Shown here: positions 1-9,088 of the stretch, piece after piece | Layout of the letters: each line of letters starts with the position of its first letter | Position numbering within the stretch: position 1 is the first letter of the stretch | Source: CAYNHQ01 sp964397255 | GTDB lineage: Bacteria; Bdellovibrionota_G; JALEGL01; DATDPG01 | Assembly (NCBI GenBank): GCA_964397255.1 | Contig: CAYNHQ010000007.1 | Coordinates: forward strand, 1 to 64,000 | Direction: 5' to 3' | DNA: 64,000 bases | Made by a program: the position numbers and the translations under genes | The notes under the pieces: generated by a model | Seen by the model: only the letters and a program-made list of their open reading frames with translations | What the model was told of the DNA's origin: nothing | Database searches by the model: none

Positions 1-433
1 CTGTGTTCATCGCCAACGGACCTTTTTGTCCTCATTTCTAATGGGGTACTTTCATGGTGTAAGTACTCAAAAAGATTGGATTTCACGTCGACAGGTTTTG
101 GCTCTTTCCCCCAACCCGAGCGGAAACGATGTCGCATTGTACGATTGATAGATGGATAGAGCCTGGTGTAGCCCTTTGCTTTTCGCAGAGACGTGTGAGG
201 CCGTATGTCAGAACGCAAAACATGTGCACCTTGAAGAGGAAGAACTCCCGGCTTATCCGGAATGTCGGATATTCTCCCAACGAAATACCAAATATAATGG
301 GCTAAAATTACAGAAGATTTTCCTGATCAGCCCAGCCTGGATTTTAGCAAAATAATGCATTGCATTATATGCTTTTTTCCTATATAGGCATAAGTGTCGT
401 ACCGAAAGCTTTCATAGGAGATAGCTGCTTTTT
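1..433. other. Region without a supported gene
   Basis: No convincing coding frame is seen. Two short overlapping open frames on opposite strands (around 83-355) have no ribosome binding site and no recognisable protein character. The last 80 bases before the gene at 434 are AT-rich, with a palindromic run around 353-372 and a TATATA box near 381, so a promoter for that gene is plausible but not demonstrated. Confidence 0.4.
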
Positions 434-1270
434 ATGTTGTTCAAAAAACTTTTTATTTTTTCCATTTTAGTTTTTGGAATAGCCGATGTTTCTGTTGCAG
501 AGGATAATTTCCCAGCTTTCATCGGACCATATTCCACGAGGATTCATCCACAAGATGTAATTGTGGTCAAAGACAAAGATGGTGAACATTTTAAGAAAGA
601 TGCCGTCGAACTCTTGAACATCTCGAATGATAATAAGGTCATCACACAATATCTTGACGGAAAAGAAATAAGAATTTCGGCCATTTCGAAAGGTGAAGGC
701 GGTCAGATTCTTAAGATTGGAGTCCGTGATATCAAATCTGGATCACAGGATATGATCGAGTTCGACTCTGCAAAAGGTTATGAATGGAGAGATTATGCTG
801 GTTCCATTTGGAGTCACGTCAGATATTATCATGGCGACGATAAGAAAGTTTCTTTGATTCTTCAAGAAAGCATTGAAGATTTCACGGAAGAATTAAATAA
901 AATACAAGATGCTCCAGCTGGATTCAAAGTTCTTGGTCTTGCACCCGAAATCTTTATCACCAACCAAAATACGAGAAGTAGCGGCAGTCGGGCGAATTAT
1001 GTAAGCCTAGGTGGCGTTCCTATTCTTATTTTTGACAATCACTTTCATGATCACATTTATATCACTCAAGCGACCTTGCCCGGCTTAAACATTCAATTCG
1101 CGGACAATCGCATTGAATGTTCGACTTGGGACAGAGTGGGAAATTTGGGAGGGAATTATTGTTTCGTTTGGGGAGCCAAATCGATTCAAATAGATCCCAC
1201 AATACAAAATGTACAAGCCACTTATGAGGCTTTTGTAAACCCAACCAAATCCACGGCCGAAACTAAGTAA
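434..1270 (+). CDS. Secreted protein of unknown function
   Basis: A 278-residue protein that I do not recognise. Residues 1-22 form a clear signal peptide (two Lys, then a hydrophobic core, cleavage after SVA), so it is exported. The mature part is polar with no membrane segment. Two cysteines near the C-terminus (ECS and NYCF, about 16 residues apart) could form a disulfide, which fits a periplasmic or extracellular location. An AGGAG lies about 13 bases before the ATG, a rather long spacing. The gene is visibly richer in A and T than the porin and transporter genes further right, which, with the tRNA-like scar at 2911, suggests horizontally acquired DNA. No functional prediction is justified. 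Confidence 0.75.
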   Translation: MLFKKLFIFSILVFGIADVSVAEDNFPAFIGPYSTRIHPQDVIVVKDKDGEHFKKDAVELLNISNDNKVITQYLDGKEIRISAISKGEGGQILKIGVRDIKSGSQDMIEFDSAKGYEWRDYAGSIWSHVRYYHGDDKKVSLILQESIEDFTEELNKIQDAPAGFKVLGLAPEIFITNQNTRSSGSRANYVSLGGVPILIFDNHFHDHIYITQATLPGLNIQFADNRIECSTWDRVGNLGGNYCFVWGAKSIQIDPTIQNVQATYEAFVNPTKSTAETK

Positions 1271-1494
1271 CCACTTTAGTGATCGTCGGTAAAATTTTTG
1301 CGACTTCCGATTCGATTGTGGATTGCATGATGATGTGACCAACATTCCGACGGTAAGAAAGGGAGTTCGGGAGTGCGTGTCGCGGAAGGAGGTGTGAGAC
1401 CTACCCATTCAATTCATGCCGCGTAAGCCATTACAATCGCAAGTGTTTTTAAAGCAACGAAGCACCTAGCAATTTTTGGCTAAGCTATGACAGA

Positions 1495-1701
1495 ATGATA
1501 TGTATGTCGCAAATGAAACCCTCTCTCGAACAAATTCTTGCTGACGCCAAAACGGAGCCTTCTCTGGCTGAAATTTTAGAAATTGTGCGCATCGCTCAGG
1601 CCTCTGAACAAGCCGTCGAAAGATATGAAGATAGGACGCGTCCCATTATCAACAGCAAAACCTCGACTGAAGAAATCAAAGTAATGCACTATACGCGCTG
1701 A
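1495..1701 (+). CDS. Possible small protein
   Basis: A 68-residue frame (or 65 residues from the ATG at 1504) with an amphipathic, acidic N-terminal half: PSLEQILADAKTEPSLAEIL contains a repeated PSL-x-x-IL element. It has no signal peptide and no family match that I recognise. No strong ribosome binding site is visible before any of the three candidate ATGs. It ends 24 bases before the stop of the converging protease gene. It may be a small regulatory or toxin/antitoxin-like protein, or not a gene at all. Confidence 0.35.
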   Translation: MICMSQMKPSLEQILADAKTEPSLAEILEIVRIAQASEQAVERYEDRTRPIINSKTSTEEIKVMHYTR

Positions 1702-1724
1702 CGCATATCTACCCATCGGATCTT

Positions 1725-2678
1725 CTACATAGGATAGGACGTCACCATTGAGAAATTCGCACTTTCGAAAAGTTTCCCTTTGCGCTGATTTCCCTGATTG
1801 TCCATATCTAAAAATATTTCGGTTCGAAGATACAATTCGAATAGGAGCTGCCACTCTTCGCGATCCATCGGGAGCTCTTCGATATTTAAATGATTTAGCG
1901 GAGGAGCGGTTTTAATAGCCTTTGCGCTGATCGTTCTACCGTGCGTGAAATATTTGCTGGCGGACGACAAATCATTGGCGATTTCCTGAGCAAGAGCCGA
2001 AGCATTTTCCTTTCCTCGCAACATGAAACTTGCGAGCGCTTTTGTCGCAAAATCTTTAGCAAAATTCATCGACTTTTCACAATGGTCAACAAAGGCGCTG
2101 TTTAAGGCGGAGAGTTGCGCAACGTAAGGATGGTGGGGCTCGTCCTTTTTAACCGCATCGATTGTCAATTTTTCCAACCGATCCCTCGTATCAACAAAAG
2201 ACTGTGCCGAAATAAAGTACGGCACCCCTCCCTGCCTTACCTCGACCTGGGCGTCGATCGGACCCAACTCTGACGTCACTCCCATAATAATCTGATCTGC
2301 ACCAAGAGCGACCATCGTCGCCGCACTTTTCGCTAGATTTGGAACAATGACCCTGAACCGCTGTTTGCAATATTGGCGGATCATTTCGACCATCTTCTCA
2401 GAAACGGTTCCGATTCCGCCTCCGCTCTGAATCAATAAGTCAATGTTCTGGGCTTCACCCGTAGCGGCTAACATGCTTCCAAAGATAGGGATGTCGTTAT
2501 AGTCGATGGGATAGTTCACTTTCGCGACGTAGAGAAGAAGTTTCGACCCCAATCGCTCCTCGATTTTTGAAATCAAGCCCTGTCTCTTTAGTGTCTGCGT
2601 GTGAACGTCGCCGACTTCCTTTTGCACCTCAGCAAGAATTTGGTCGTATCGTCCTCTGATCATTTCGCTCTTTGCCAT
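1725..2678 (-). CDS. Serine dehydrogenase proteinase (SDH/ClpP fold)
   Basis: A 317-residue protein with the hallmarks of the SDH proteinase family (ClpP/crotonase fold, Pfam SDH_protease). These are a glycine-rich oxyanion segment LLIQSGGGIGT around residues 81-91, then VPNLAKSAATM with the likely nucleophile Ser118, then GADQIIMG and SELGPIDAQV, the usual segment after the active site in SppA/SDH-type peptidases. There is no signal peptide or membrane segment, so it is probably cytosolic. Known family members degrade selected intracellular proteins without ATP, and their natural substrates are mostly unknown. An AGGAG lies about 10 bases before the ATG at 2678. The gene stands alone between a small convergent frame and a 380-base gap holding a tRNA-like scar, so it is likely accessory. 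Its C-terminal third (residues 220-317) is not recognisable. Confidence 0.85.
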   Translation of the reverse strand: MAKSEMIRGRYDQILAEVQKEVGDVHTQTLKRQGLISKIEERLGSKLLLYVAKVNYPIDYNDIPIFGSMLAATGEAQNIDLLIQSGGGIGTVSEKMVEMIRQYCKQRFRVIVPNLAKSAATMVALGADQIIMGVTSELGPIDAQVEVRQGGVPYFISAQSFVDTRDRLEKLTIDAVKKDEPHHPYVAQLSALNSAFVDHCEKSMNFAKDFATKALASFMLRGKENASALAQEIANDLSSASKYFTHGRTISAKAIKTAPPLNHLNIEELPMDREEWQLLFELYLRTEIFLDMDNQGNQRKGKLFESANFSMVTSYPM

Positions 2679-3059
2679 TCGTGAACTTCTCCTTAAGAAT
2701 CTGAGGCCCTATATACATCAACCTCAAGCGCTCCAACAGCGCGTTCTGCGATTGCGCGCGACGATTTCAGACGTTGAATTACTCCCGTTTGGATAACGGT
2801 TGGATAACAGCTCAAGGGTAAAGGAGTACAAAAGAGGATCATTCTCGGTAATCGCGAAATGCCTATCTGGTTGATTTGGTTGGATTGATGAATTACTACT
2901 ACCACTTACGGAGAGGGGATTATTTCCCCTCGCTCTCCGCCATTCTAAATTTTCTTTCCAAGACGCGAGTCGAGCAAAAGGTTTTTGCAATTGATAATGC
3001 AGAGTTAATCCATCAAGAGTTGGGTTCGAACATACGTTTTTCAGGTGTGTGAAACAAAA
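2679..3059. other. Intergenic region with direct repeats
   Basis: No gene is supported. It contains a short direct repeat, TTGGATAAC, at about 2790-2807, several copies of a GGTTG/GATTTGGTTGGAT motif around 2870-2890, and the tRNA-Ser-like fragment at 2911-2942 described separately. The region lies between the divergent protease gene and lipoprotein gene, so both promoters should be here, but none is clear. Confidence 0.4.
2911..2942 (+). repeat. Eroded tRNA-Ser-like 3' end (possible attachment-site scar)
   Basis: The last 26 bases have the layout of the T-loop, acceptor and CCA end of a serine tRNA: CCCCTCGCTCTCC followed by discriminator G and an encoded CCA. The expected TTCGANT loop is degenerate (TTATTT here). 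No matching 5' half precedes it, so it is not a functional tRNA. Such 3' fragments are normally left at the far end of an element that integrated into a tRNA gene. The CCA points to higher coordinates, so the element would lie to the left and the intact tRNA outside the window. The same bases also form a simple hairpin, so chance is not excluded. Confidence 0.35.
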
Positions 3060-3947
3060 ATGCTATCTTCGTGGAAGATGAAGCTGAAAATTCTCACTAC
3101 CTCCCTTGTTTTATTTGCTTTTGCGTGTGCGAAGAAGCCTTTGATGATCAGCTCAGAGGATCAAACATTTCACCGCGCCCAACAACGCCTCCAAGAAACG
3201 ACAAAACGAATAAACGAAATTCAAGCTTCGGATGAGGAGCACACATTATTTCTGCAAGCTGAAGGACTTTATGAATACCGCTTCTCGTTTCCGCCGCGTG
3301 GTTTTTTTGGATATTTAGCGGAGGGCGCGGCAGCCGCTACCGATTTTCCGGCATTTCAAGCTTTGGCCGGCTCTTTAGACTTGGCCGATCTTAGAATACG
3401 CAGTTCGGATAGCGCCGTTCATTTGTGGGAGACACTTCTCACTCAGTATCCCAATACGCCTTTACGTCCGTTGACTCTCTATCGTTTAGGATGGGCCTAT
3501 CGCAACACCGCAGTGACCGGATTACCCCGAAAATCAGGGAACGAGGCATTTGATCTCCTTGTCAAAGAGTACCCCGATTTACCCCTGACAACGCTCTCAA
3601 AAGAAGCACTGGGAGTACCTTGGAAATCCAAGAGTACTGCGACCGCATGGTCGTTCATCCCTGGAGCTGGGCAAATTTACGTGGGGGAAACGTTAAACGG
3701 TGTCGTCCGTCTGACTATTGGCTTGGCGGCCCTTAGTGCCGTAGTTATTCCTATCGTTATCGCATACCAGCGCGGTCATGAATTAGAATGGGGAAATAGC
3801 TGGCCGTTAATCGCAACAGGATTTGCGGGGCTGATCGTTCTCAGTATTAACTACACGGCTGCGTATCAAGATGCCATGAGAGCTGTCGTGGAGTTCAATG
3901 AACGGGAAGAAGATAAGTTCTTGAAGCGCCATCCGGACGCGCCGTAA
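3060..3947 (+). CDS. Predicted lipoprotein with tetratricopeptide-like part and C-terminal membrane segments
   Basis: A 295-residue protein. An upstream in-frame GTG at 3045 and a downstream ATG at 3078 are alternative starts; 3060 is chosen because AGGTG precedes it at a usable distance. The N-terminus has a lysine-rich segment and hydrophobic core ending in FAFAC, a plausible lipobox (Cys23). The middle (roughly 90-185) is helical and resembles TPR-type tails (LYRLGWAYRNT). After that comes a SFIPGAGQIYVGE motif, typical of PGAGQ-Y-G domains (DUF5683/TM2-like), followed by two hydrophobic segments. A lipoprotein with C-terminal membrane helices would sit in the inner membrane facing the periplasm. 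Function unknown. Confidence 0.75.
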   Translation: MLSSWKMKLKILTTSLVLFAFACAKKPLMISSEDQTFHRAQQRLQETTKRINEIQASDEEHTLFLQAEGLYEYRFSFPPRGFFGYLAEGAAAATDFPAFQALAGSLDLADLRIRSSDSAVHLWETLLTQYPNTPLRPLTLYRLGWAYRNTAVTGLPRKSGNEAFDLLVKEYPDLPLTTLSKEALGVPWKSKSTATAWSFIPGAGQIYVGETLNGVVRLTIGLAALSAVVIPIVIAYQRGHELEWGNSWPLIATGFAGLIVLSINYTAAYQDAMRAVVEFNEREEDKFLKRHPDAP

Positions 3948-4005
3948 GAGCGGATTGAAGAGCTAGGTTGCCGCCCATGCCACAGACATGGAGTCTAAAA
4001 CAAGT

Positions 4006-4926
4006 TCAAATCGAAAAAATAAGTGATACCAGGAATGGAACGGCCAACGTGAGAAGAACGCCGCTAAAAACGGCGTAAAAGGCATACTCTTTTCCCGAGA
4101 CTAAAATCACAATTGGAAGGGTCGTATCCATGGCGGTCGCGCCACCGGAGGCAATCGATGCCATCGGCCCAAACCGCTTTACAAAATGTGGAGCAAGAAC
4201 AAGAGTCAGGATTTCACGCAAGACATTGGCGAGCAGTGCCACGACACCCAAACGAGGTCCCGCAAGTTTGGTGATCAAGACACTCGAAAGGCTGTAGTAT
4301 CCCATGCCCGCCCCCACACCCACTGCCTCTCGAATCGAAATCTTCAGGAAAAACGCCGACACCAATGCCGCCCCCACTAGACTTCCCAAAATGAATAAGA
4401 GCGGGACGACAAAAATGGTGAGTCGAGCACGACGGAGAATCTTCCACGCGGGACGGTCCGCCCCGACGGTGATTCCAACAACAAATAAAAGAAAAAGAAG
4501 CGAATACTCGGAAGCCTGGGAAACCAAGGCCTGTTCAATATTTCCTCGAAGGGGTATCGACATAAGCGCCCCAAAAACAAACGAGACTGCGATTTGAATG
4601 GTCGTTTTCCATGGAGCAGTCTCCGCCGGCAAGGGAGCCACTACTTCTTGGATCGGTTGGTACGCAATTCGGTTTGCGATTGGCGCAAGAGCCACACTTC
4701 CAACCATAGCCCCGAGAGCTAATACCAGTGATTCGATAGAGAGCGTTCCGAGATTCGAAACGATGGAAGGATGAAGACCCACGGAAAGCCCCATCAAGAC
4801 CAGCAAGAGCATGACCGCGGGCATTACAACCCGCGTCGCCCAAAAAATAAGATGCGCCAGACCACTGCGTTCGAAAAGTACGCCAGCGAGCATACCCACA
4901 AAAAGAACGCCGATGACTAAAAGCAT
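4006..4926 (-). CDS. lysO: LysO-family lysine exporter
   Basis: A 306-residue polytopic membrane protein with about eight hydrophobic segments, matching the LysO/YbjE family (formerly DUF340) in length and in its signature segments. These include GVGAGMGYYSLSSVL, LANVLREILTL and SGGATAMDTTLPIVI in the C-terminal half. Family members export L-lysine, and toxic lysine analogues, across the inner membrane. It stands alone on the minus strand. Only 32 bases separate its start from the stop of the upstream secreted-protein gene at 4959, leaving no room for a lysine riboswitch directly upstream, so it may be co-transcribed with that gene. Substrate is inferred from the family only. Confidence 0.9.
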   Translation of the reverse strand: MLLVIGVLFVGMLAGVLFERSGLAHLIFWATRVVMPAVMLLLVLMGLSVGLHPSIVSNLGTLSIESLVLALGAMVGSVALAPIANRIAYQPIQEVVAPLPAETAPWKTTIQIAVSFVFGALMSIPLRGNIEQALVSQASEYSLLFLLFVVGITVGADRPAWKILRRARLTIFVVPLLFILGSLVGAALVSAFFLKISIREAVGVGAGMGYYSLSSVLITKLAGPRLGVVALLANVLREILTLVLAPHFVKRFGPMASIASGGATAMDTTLPIVILVSGKEYAFYAVFSGVLLTLAVPFLVSLIFSI

Positions 4927-4958
4927 CCAGTAAGTTTACTTTGTACCCGCGGTTCGCG

Positions 4959-5831
4959 CTATTTCGCTAGAGCCAATGCGCTTCGTATAATGACCGGAAG
5001 TTGCCCCAACACTTTGAGCGAGCCCTCCCCCACCCACTTGGCCGATCGATACATAGGACAAATCCAACCCGCCAGGTTGAGATCAAAAAGCAACTGATCT
5101 CTCCTTTCTATTTGCCAGTGAATCAACAGTTTCGTGCTGCGAGCCCGGTAGATGAGAGAACTATAATAGAGAGCGGTCAACTGATCGGCCAACAAGTTCC
5201 CATGCTCGTCCCGCCACTCTTCCCTCCTAGCCTGATCAAGTTTCCGAAAAAGTAGGCTTCGTCGCCACAGGTAAACAAATCGACGAGTGTCTTCGTACAC
5301 CCTAAAATTTTCGGGTAGCAGAACCTGAGACATATCCTCGCCCGGGCCCGGCGCATCCACCATCGCTTGAGTTAGCCATTCACGCCATTTTCCTCCCTGC
5401 CAGGTGGATTTGGGCGTGAACACTTTCAAATTTTCCGGATAATAGGGAGCGACAAAGCTTTTAACGACGCTTGTCATATCCACTCCAAGTGCATCCCGCC
5501 GCACTTGACTAGTGGTCAAAATGGCTTGAGCGGTTCTCCAATCAACAAGTGATTCAAAAAAGGAAGTGCATGCTTTGTTTTCATTCAATTTTCCTTCGTC
5601 ATCGAATCGGAAAGGCGCTTTAAATTGGTCGATACGAAAAAATCTCTCTCCCTCTTTAGTCTTCTGGGCTACCACTCTATATGATTCGACACACTCGGAG
5701 GGAGCTACCGGTGGATTGGCAAGATCTATGGCTGAAAACTGATCTACATCCGAAATTATTGGCGTGTCGGCCGCTGCTACCGACAAAAATGTAAATAAAA
5801 CCAGCAAGATACCCAATAGAAACCGTTTCAT
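4959..5831 (-). CDS. Secreted protein of unknown function
   Basis: A 290-residue protein with a classical signal peptide (KR, then a hydrophobic stretch, cleavage near VAAA at residues 18-21). The mature part is rich in Trp, Arg and Asp and has two widely spaced cysteine pairs, consistent with the periplasm. There is no membrane segment after the signal and no motif that I recognise. It lies just upstream of, and on the same strand as, lysO with a 32-base gap, so the two may form an operon. That association alone does not give it a function. Confidence 0.75.
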   Translation of the reverse strand: MKRFLLGILLVLFTFLSVAAADTPIISDVDQFSAIDLANPPVAPSECVESYRVVAQKTKEGERFFRIDQFKAPFRFDDEGKLNENKACTSFFESLVDWRTAQAILTTSQVRRDALGVDMTSVVKSFVAPYYPENLKVFTPKSTWQGGKWREWLTQAMVDAPGPGEDMSQVLLPENFRVYEDTRRFVYLWRRSLLFRKLDQARREEWRDEHGNLLADQLTALYYSSLIYRARSTKLLIHWQIERRDQLLFDLNLAGWICPMYRSAKWVGEGSLKVLGQLPVIIRSALALAK

Positions 5832-5885
5832 CTTCCCTCAACTAACACGATGCGTTAGCTGGTTCAACCCCCCTCGGATAAGAGG

Positions 5886-6416
5886 CTAGAAGCGGTACTC
5901 GACACCGATCTTAAGCATGTCGAGTGAAAGAACACTTACGGCGTCGCCCAGTCCCACATCGTACTCCACGTTGAAATCGTATCGAAGCGCCATGCCTGGA
6001 AGCCCAATAGCTCCCCCTAAATTCCAAATGAGCCCGAGACCCACTGCCGCGCCAATATCCTGACTCGATTTCAGATACACCGGCAGATCAAAGCGAAAGA
6101 ACGGATTGAATCGCTCTTCTGTCAACCAGCGGTATTGCAGGCCTGGGGCCAGTGCCACCTGTTTGTTTAATCCATTTTTGGAGTCGACATCGAATTCCGA
6201 ACGAAGGGTGGAGTGAAAACTCTCGGTCCAGTGATAGGCCCCTTCCACGCCAACGGCCGTGTTTCCGCGCTCCGTAAAACTGCTTCCACTGACCATTAGG
6301 ACATAGGGAAAAACAAAGTCGGAACTTATATGAAATCGATCTGTGGCGGCCTGACCTACGGACGGTATTGCGTAAAAAAAGGAAAAAACCAAGCTCAGAC
6401 GTCGCAAAGACTTCAT
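5886..6416 (-). CDS. Predicted outer-membrane beta-barrel protein
   Basis: About 176 residues from the ATG at 6416, which has AGAGGC just upstream; an in-frame ATG at 6434 is possible. There is a signal peptide (KSLRRLSLV, cleavage near VGQA). The rest shows alternating polar/hydrophobic strands rich in aromatic residues, and the chain ends in EYRF, a C-terminal aromatic signature for barrel assembly by the BAM complex. Eight or so strands could be built from the length, as in small OmpA/OmpW/OmpX-like barrels. It is separated from the divergent porin gene by about 105 bases. Specific role unknown. Confidence 0.75.
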   Translation of the reverse strand: MKSLRRLSLVFSFFYAIPSVGQAATDRFHISSDFVFPYVLMVSGSSFTERGNTAVGVEGAYHWTESFHSTLRSEFDVDSKNGLNKQVALAPGLQYRWLTEERFNPFFRFDLPVYLKSSQDIGAAVGLGLIWNLGGAIGLPGMALRYDFNVEYDVGLGDAVSVLSLDMLKIGVEYRF

Positions 6417-6520
6417 GCCTGCCTCTTTATCCAATATTTAGGAATTCTTTGCATTCTTTTTACTTCTCATTGATATATCAGCTCACAAGGTTTGAACCAA
6501 TCCCAAAAAAGGAGTTCTGA

Positions 6521-7708
6521 GTGAAACGATGGAATGTGTTGTCGATATTGGCAGGATTAGGGCTTTTTGTATCCCCACTTCTCGCTCGAGCTGAAGAACC
6601 TGCGGCGGCTGCTCCGACGACGGAAACAAAACCCGAAGTAAAATCGGAAGCAAAGATCGAAGACTACGTCGGTTACGATAAAGGATTTTATATTCAGTCT
6701 GCCGACGGAAAATTTCGACTGTTAACCACGGGCTATATCCAGGAGCAATTCAGCGCACTGTTTAAAGAATCGGCGATCGATGACTACAACATTAAAGTTC
6801 GACGCGCTCGGCTGAAATTTTCCGGAAATCTGTTTTCCAAAGATGTTCAATATGAATTGGAATATGATTTCTCGACATCGAAACTTCTCAACGCCTTCGG
6901 GCAATTGGTTCACTGCGATGCCTTTAAGTTTCGATTCGGTCAATATTACGTGCCGTTCGACTTCGAAAATCAGGCCTCGAGCTCGAACTTACAGTTCATC
7001 GAACGTTCGATATCAAATGCGTTTTTCGGAATTGCGGAACAACGCGAACCCGGGCTAGGCGCCAATGGCGTGTTCGGTGACAAGAAATGGGAATATGATA
7101 TCGGCATGTTCAATGGTGAGGGAATCAACACCAACAACGCCAACAAGTCTTTCCGGTACGCGGGGCGTATGGTTTACAACATCGCGGGGCATCATGGATA
7201 TGAATACGCGGACATTAAACCAAGCGACACACCGCAAATCGCATTCGGAACTGCGGCCATGTACAACGACACGCCCGATGCAGCTACGATTCCTGTGGGG
7301 GGTACCGTTGCCGCTTTTGATAAAGTGGTTACATCGCTCACAGGCGACTTATCTGCCAAGTATCGTGGACTTGATGCTTCGGGTGAATTCCTTTTCCAAC
7401 GGACGAACCCCGAAACCGGCTCGCCCACCAACGGTGGAGCAAAGACGTACGACAAAGGTTGGGTGGTTCAAGGTGGCTACATGTTAATGCCCGAAACGCT
7501 GGAAGTGGCAGCGCGCGTGGCGCATGTTTATGTGGATAGCGGAAAAGACTTGGGTGAGTACACCGCGGGTCTTAACTACTACATCTATGGTGGTCATCGT
7601 GTGAAGTTCCAGGTGAACTACAGCCTTCTCACCACGGAGGACGGAATCGCCGTCGGGAACGATCGGCTCGATCATCAGGCCCTTGCTCAGCTTCAGTTAA
7701 AAATCTAA
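6521..7708 (+). CDS. Phosphate-selective porin (OprP/OprO family)
   Basis: A 395-residue outer-membrane porin. It starts with GTG preceded by AAAAGGAG at ideal spacing. A signal peptide (residues 1-24, cleavage after ARA) is followed by an Ala/Glu/Lys-rich linker, then a barrel with the Porin_O_P signatures KVRRARLKFSG, QYELEYDFS, FKFRFGQYYVPF and IAEQREPGLG. Relatives form trimeric channels for phosphate or pyrophosphate, but many members of this large family have not been tested, so the substrate here is open. The gene is monocistronic and is closed by the strong terminator at 7733-7762. Confidence 0.92.
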   Translation: MKRWNVLSILAGLGLFVSPLLARAEEPAAAAPTTETKPEVKSEAKIEDYVGYDKGFYIQSADGKFRLLTTGYIQEQFSALFKESAIDDYNIKVRRARLKFSGNLFSKDVQYELEYDFSTSKLLNAFGQLVHCDAFKFRFGQYYVPFDFENQASSSNLQFIERSISNAFFGIAEQREPGLGANGVFGDKKWEYDIGMFNGEGINTNNANKSFRYAGRMVYNIAGHHGYEYADIKPSDTPQIAFGTAAMYNDTPDAATIPVGGTVAAFDKVVTSLTGDLSAKYRGLDASGEFLFQRTNPETGSPTNGGAKTYDKGWVVQGGYMLMPETLEVAARVAHVYVDSGKDLGEYTAGLNYYIYGGHRVKFQVNYSLLTTEDGIAVGNDRLDHQALAQLQLKI

Positions 7709-7732
7709 GTAAACGTTGTAGTTGTTCTAACC

Positions 7733-7762
7733 AAAGAAGCCCCCGCAAGGGGGCTTCTTTTT
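7733..7762 (+). terminator. Rho-independent terminator after the porin gene
   Basis: A perfect 12-bp stem (AAAGAAGCCCCC pairing with GGGGGCTTCTTT) closed by a GCAA tetraloop and followed by further T residues. It starts 24 bases after the porin stop. The opposite strand also has a short T-run, so it may serve the converging ankyrin gene as well. Confidence 0.95.
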
Positions 7763-7787
7763 GGGCTCGCTTTAGGCGAAGCACTGC

Positions 7788-8846
7788 TCAGTCTGCACCC
7801 CACTGAGGCTCCGAACAAGAAGCCCGGTTTTCCGAAAAGGAACAAAGGTATTTCACCTTTTCTTCACTCTTCGACTTGCGGGCGGCGGATACCGAAGTTA
7901 TTCCATTTTGATTTTTGAAGTAAGGATTGGCTCCCGCCTCCACGAGAGTCTTTACGACCTCCACCGGGAAATGAAGCGACGCCCAGAAGAGAGCATTCAC
8001 GGGTCCATACTCCGTGGACATCAGGCTTCCGTTCGGATCAGCCCCTGCCTTGAGCAACCTGTGCACAATTTCAATGTCGAACTTCTGACAGATCTGACAG
8101 TCAAAGCTCCTCTTTAGGTATGTATTCAAGCTCGCACGACCGTACGTTCCAGAAAAGACGTCGTCATCTTGAATGTTCGGATCTGCACCATGATCGAGTA
8201 GGAGAAGAGCGAGTTCGGAACTTGCGTTTAACGCAGTGTTGAGAGCGGTGGTGCGAATAAATTTGTTCCACGGCCCAACGGTTCCGGCGCGGAACCCGTT
8301 CGGGCTCGCGCCATTTTCGAGCAATAGGCGTGAGGACTCAATGTCATTTAGTGCCGTAGTCAGGACCAATGTGGCATTACTTGCTTTCTGTCGCGCGGGA
8401 TCGTACGTCGACTCTTCAAAATATCCATGGCCGATGAGCCAGTGACTGACGTTATGGCTTCGCTCCACAAGGGAGAAATTGATCAACGGAACCGGCTTAC
8501 TGTCGTATCCACAGAAATACCGCTGATCGATTCCGGATCCTGGATAGACGCGAGACACGGTTTCGATGTCGTCTTGGGCGACAGCACAAAAGAATTGAAA
8601 CTCTGGGCTCATGGTGTGTGCGTCTGGGGTCTGGCAAAACTTTTTGAACGTTTCGTAACCGACCCTTAGGTCGGCCCGACGCGGAATGAACTTAAATCCG
8701 AGATCTTCCGCCGTAACTCCTTTGCGTTCGGCCAGGTCTAAAATCTCTTCGCCGCAGCTGCTCGCGGCATAGCCAGCTCCGGTTGAAAGAGCCATTATGA
8801 GTGCGGTGAATAGAAATACGCAGATATTCTTCGACTTCGTTACCAT
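7788..8846 (-). CDS. Secreted ankyrin-repeat protein
   Basis: A 352-residue protein with a signal peptide (residues 1-27, cleavage near GYA) and several ankyrin repeats in its C-terminal two thirds. Clear repeats include SSRLLLENGASPNG, ALLLLDHGADPNI, HRLLKAGADPNG and KTLVEAGANPYF. Cysteines in the N-terminal region (CGEE, KFCQ, FFCA, YFCGY) suggest disulfides. Ankyrin arrays bind partner proteins; no enzymatic domain is present. GGGAGGG directly precedes the ATG. The gene opens a run of minus-strand secreted proteins (7788-11525). The partner is unknown. Confidence 0.85.
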   Translation of the reverse strand: MVTKSKNICVFLFTALIMALSTGAGYAASSCGEEILDLAERKGVTAEDLGFKFIPRRADLRVGYETFKKFCQTPDAHTMSPEFQFFCAVAQDDIETVSRVYPGSGIDQRYFCGYDSKPVPLINFSLVERSHNVSHWLIGHGYFEESTYDPARQKASNATLVLTTALNDIESSRLLLENGASPNGFRAGTVGPWNKFIRTTALNTALNASSELALLLLDHGADPNIQDDDVFSGTYGRASLNTYLKRSFDCQICQKFDIEIVHRLLKAGADPNGSLMSTEYGPVNALFWASLHFPVEVVKTLVEAGANPYFKNQNGITSVSAARKSKSEEKVKYLCSFSENRASCSEPQWGAD

Positions 8847-9088
8847 CTTCCCTCCCTTGAAGGCAGGAACGCTATACCTAGTTCAAAAGATGTCAAAGAG
8901 TTGGATTCTGAGCAAGGCCGTGCCAGCCGCCTCACGACGTCTTGCACTCGCCTTGCACGCGTGCGGACGCTTTGCCGTTACCGCCTTCTTTACCCTGCAC
9001 AGGTAACTTTGCACGAAAGTCGCCAACCCGGCGGGGCTTAACGTGCCGAGCCATCTACTCCTGAGGGTCGAGTTTTACGGTCTTGTCC

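Noticed and set aside
1085..1408. A 107-codon minus-strand frame
   Set aside because: It is mostly antisense to the secreted protein gene at 434-1270 and has no signal or motif.
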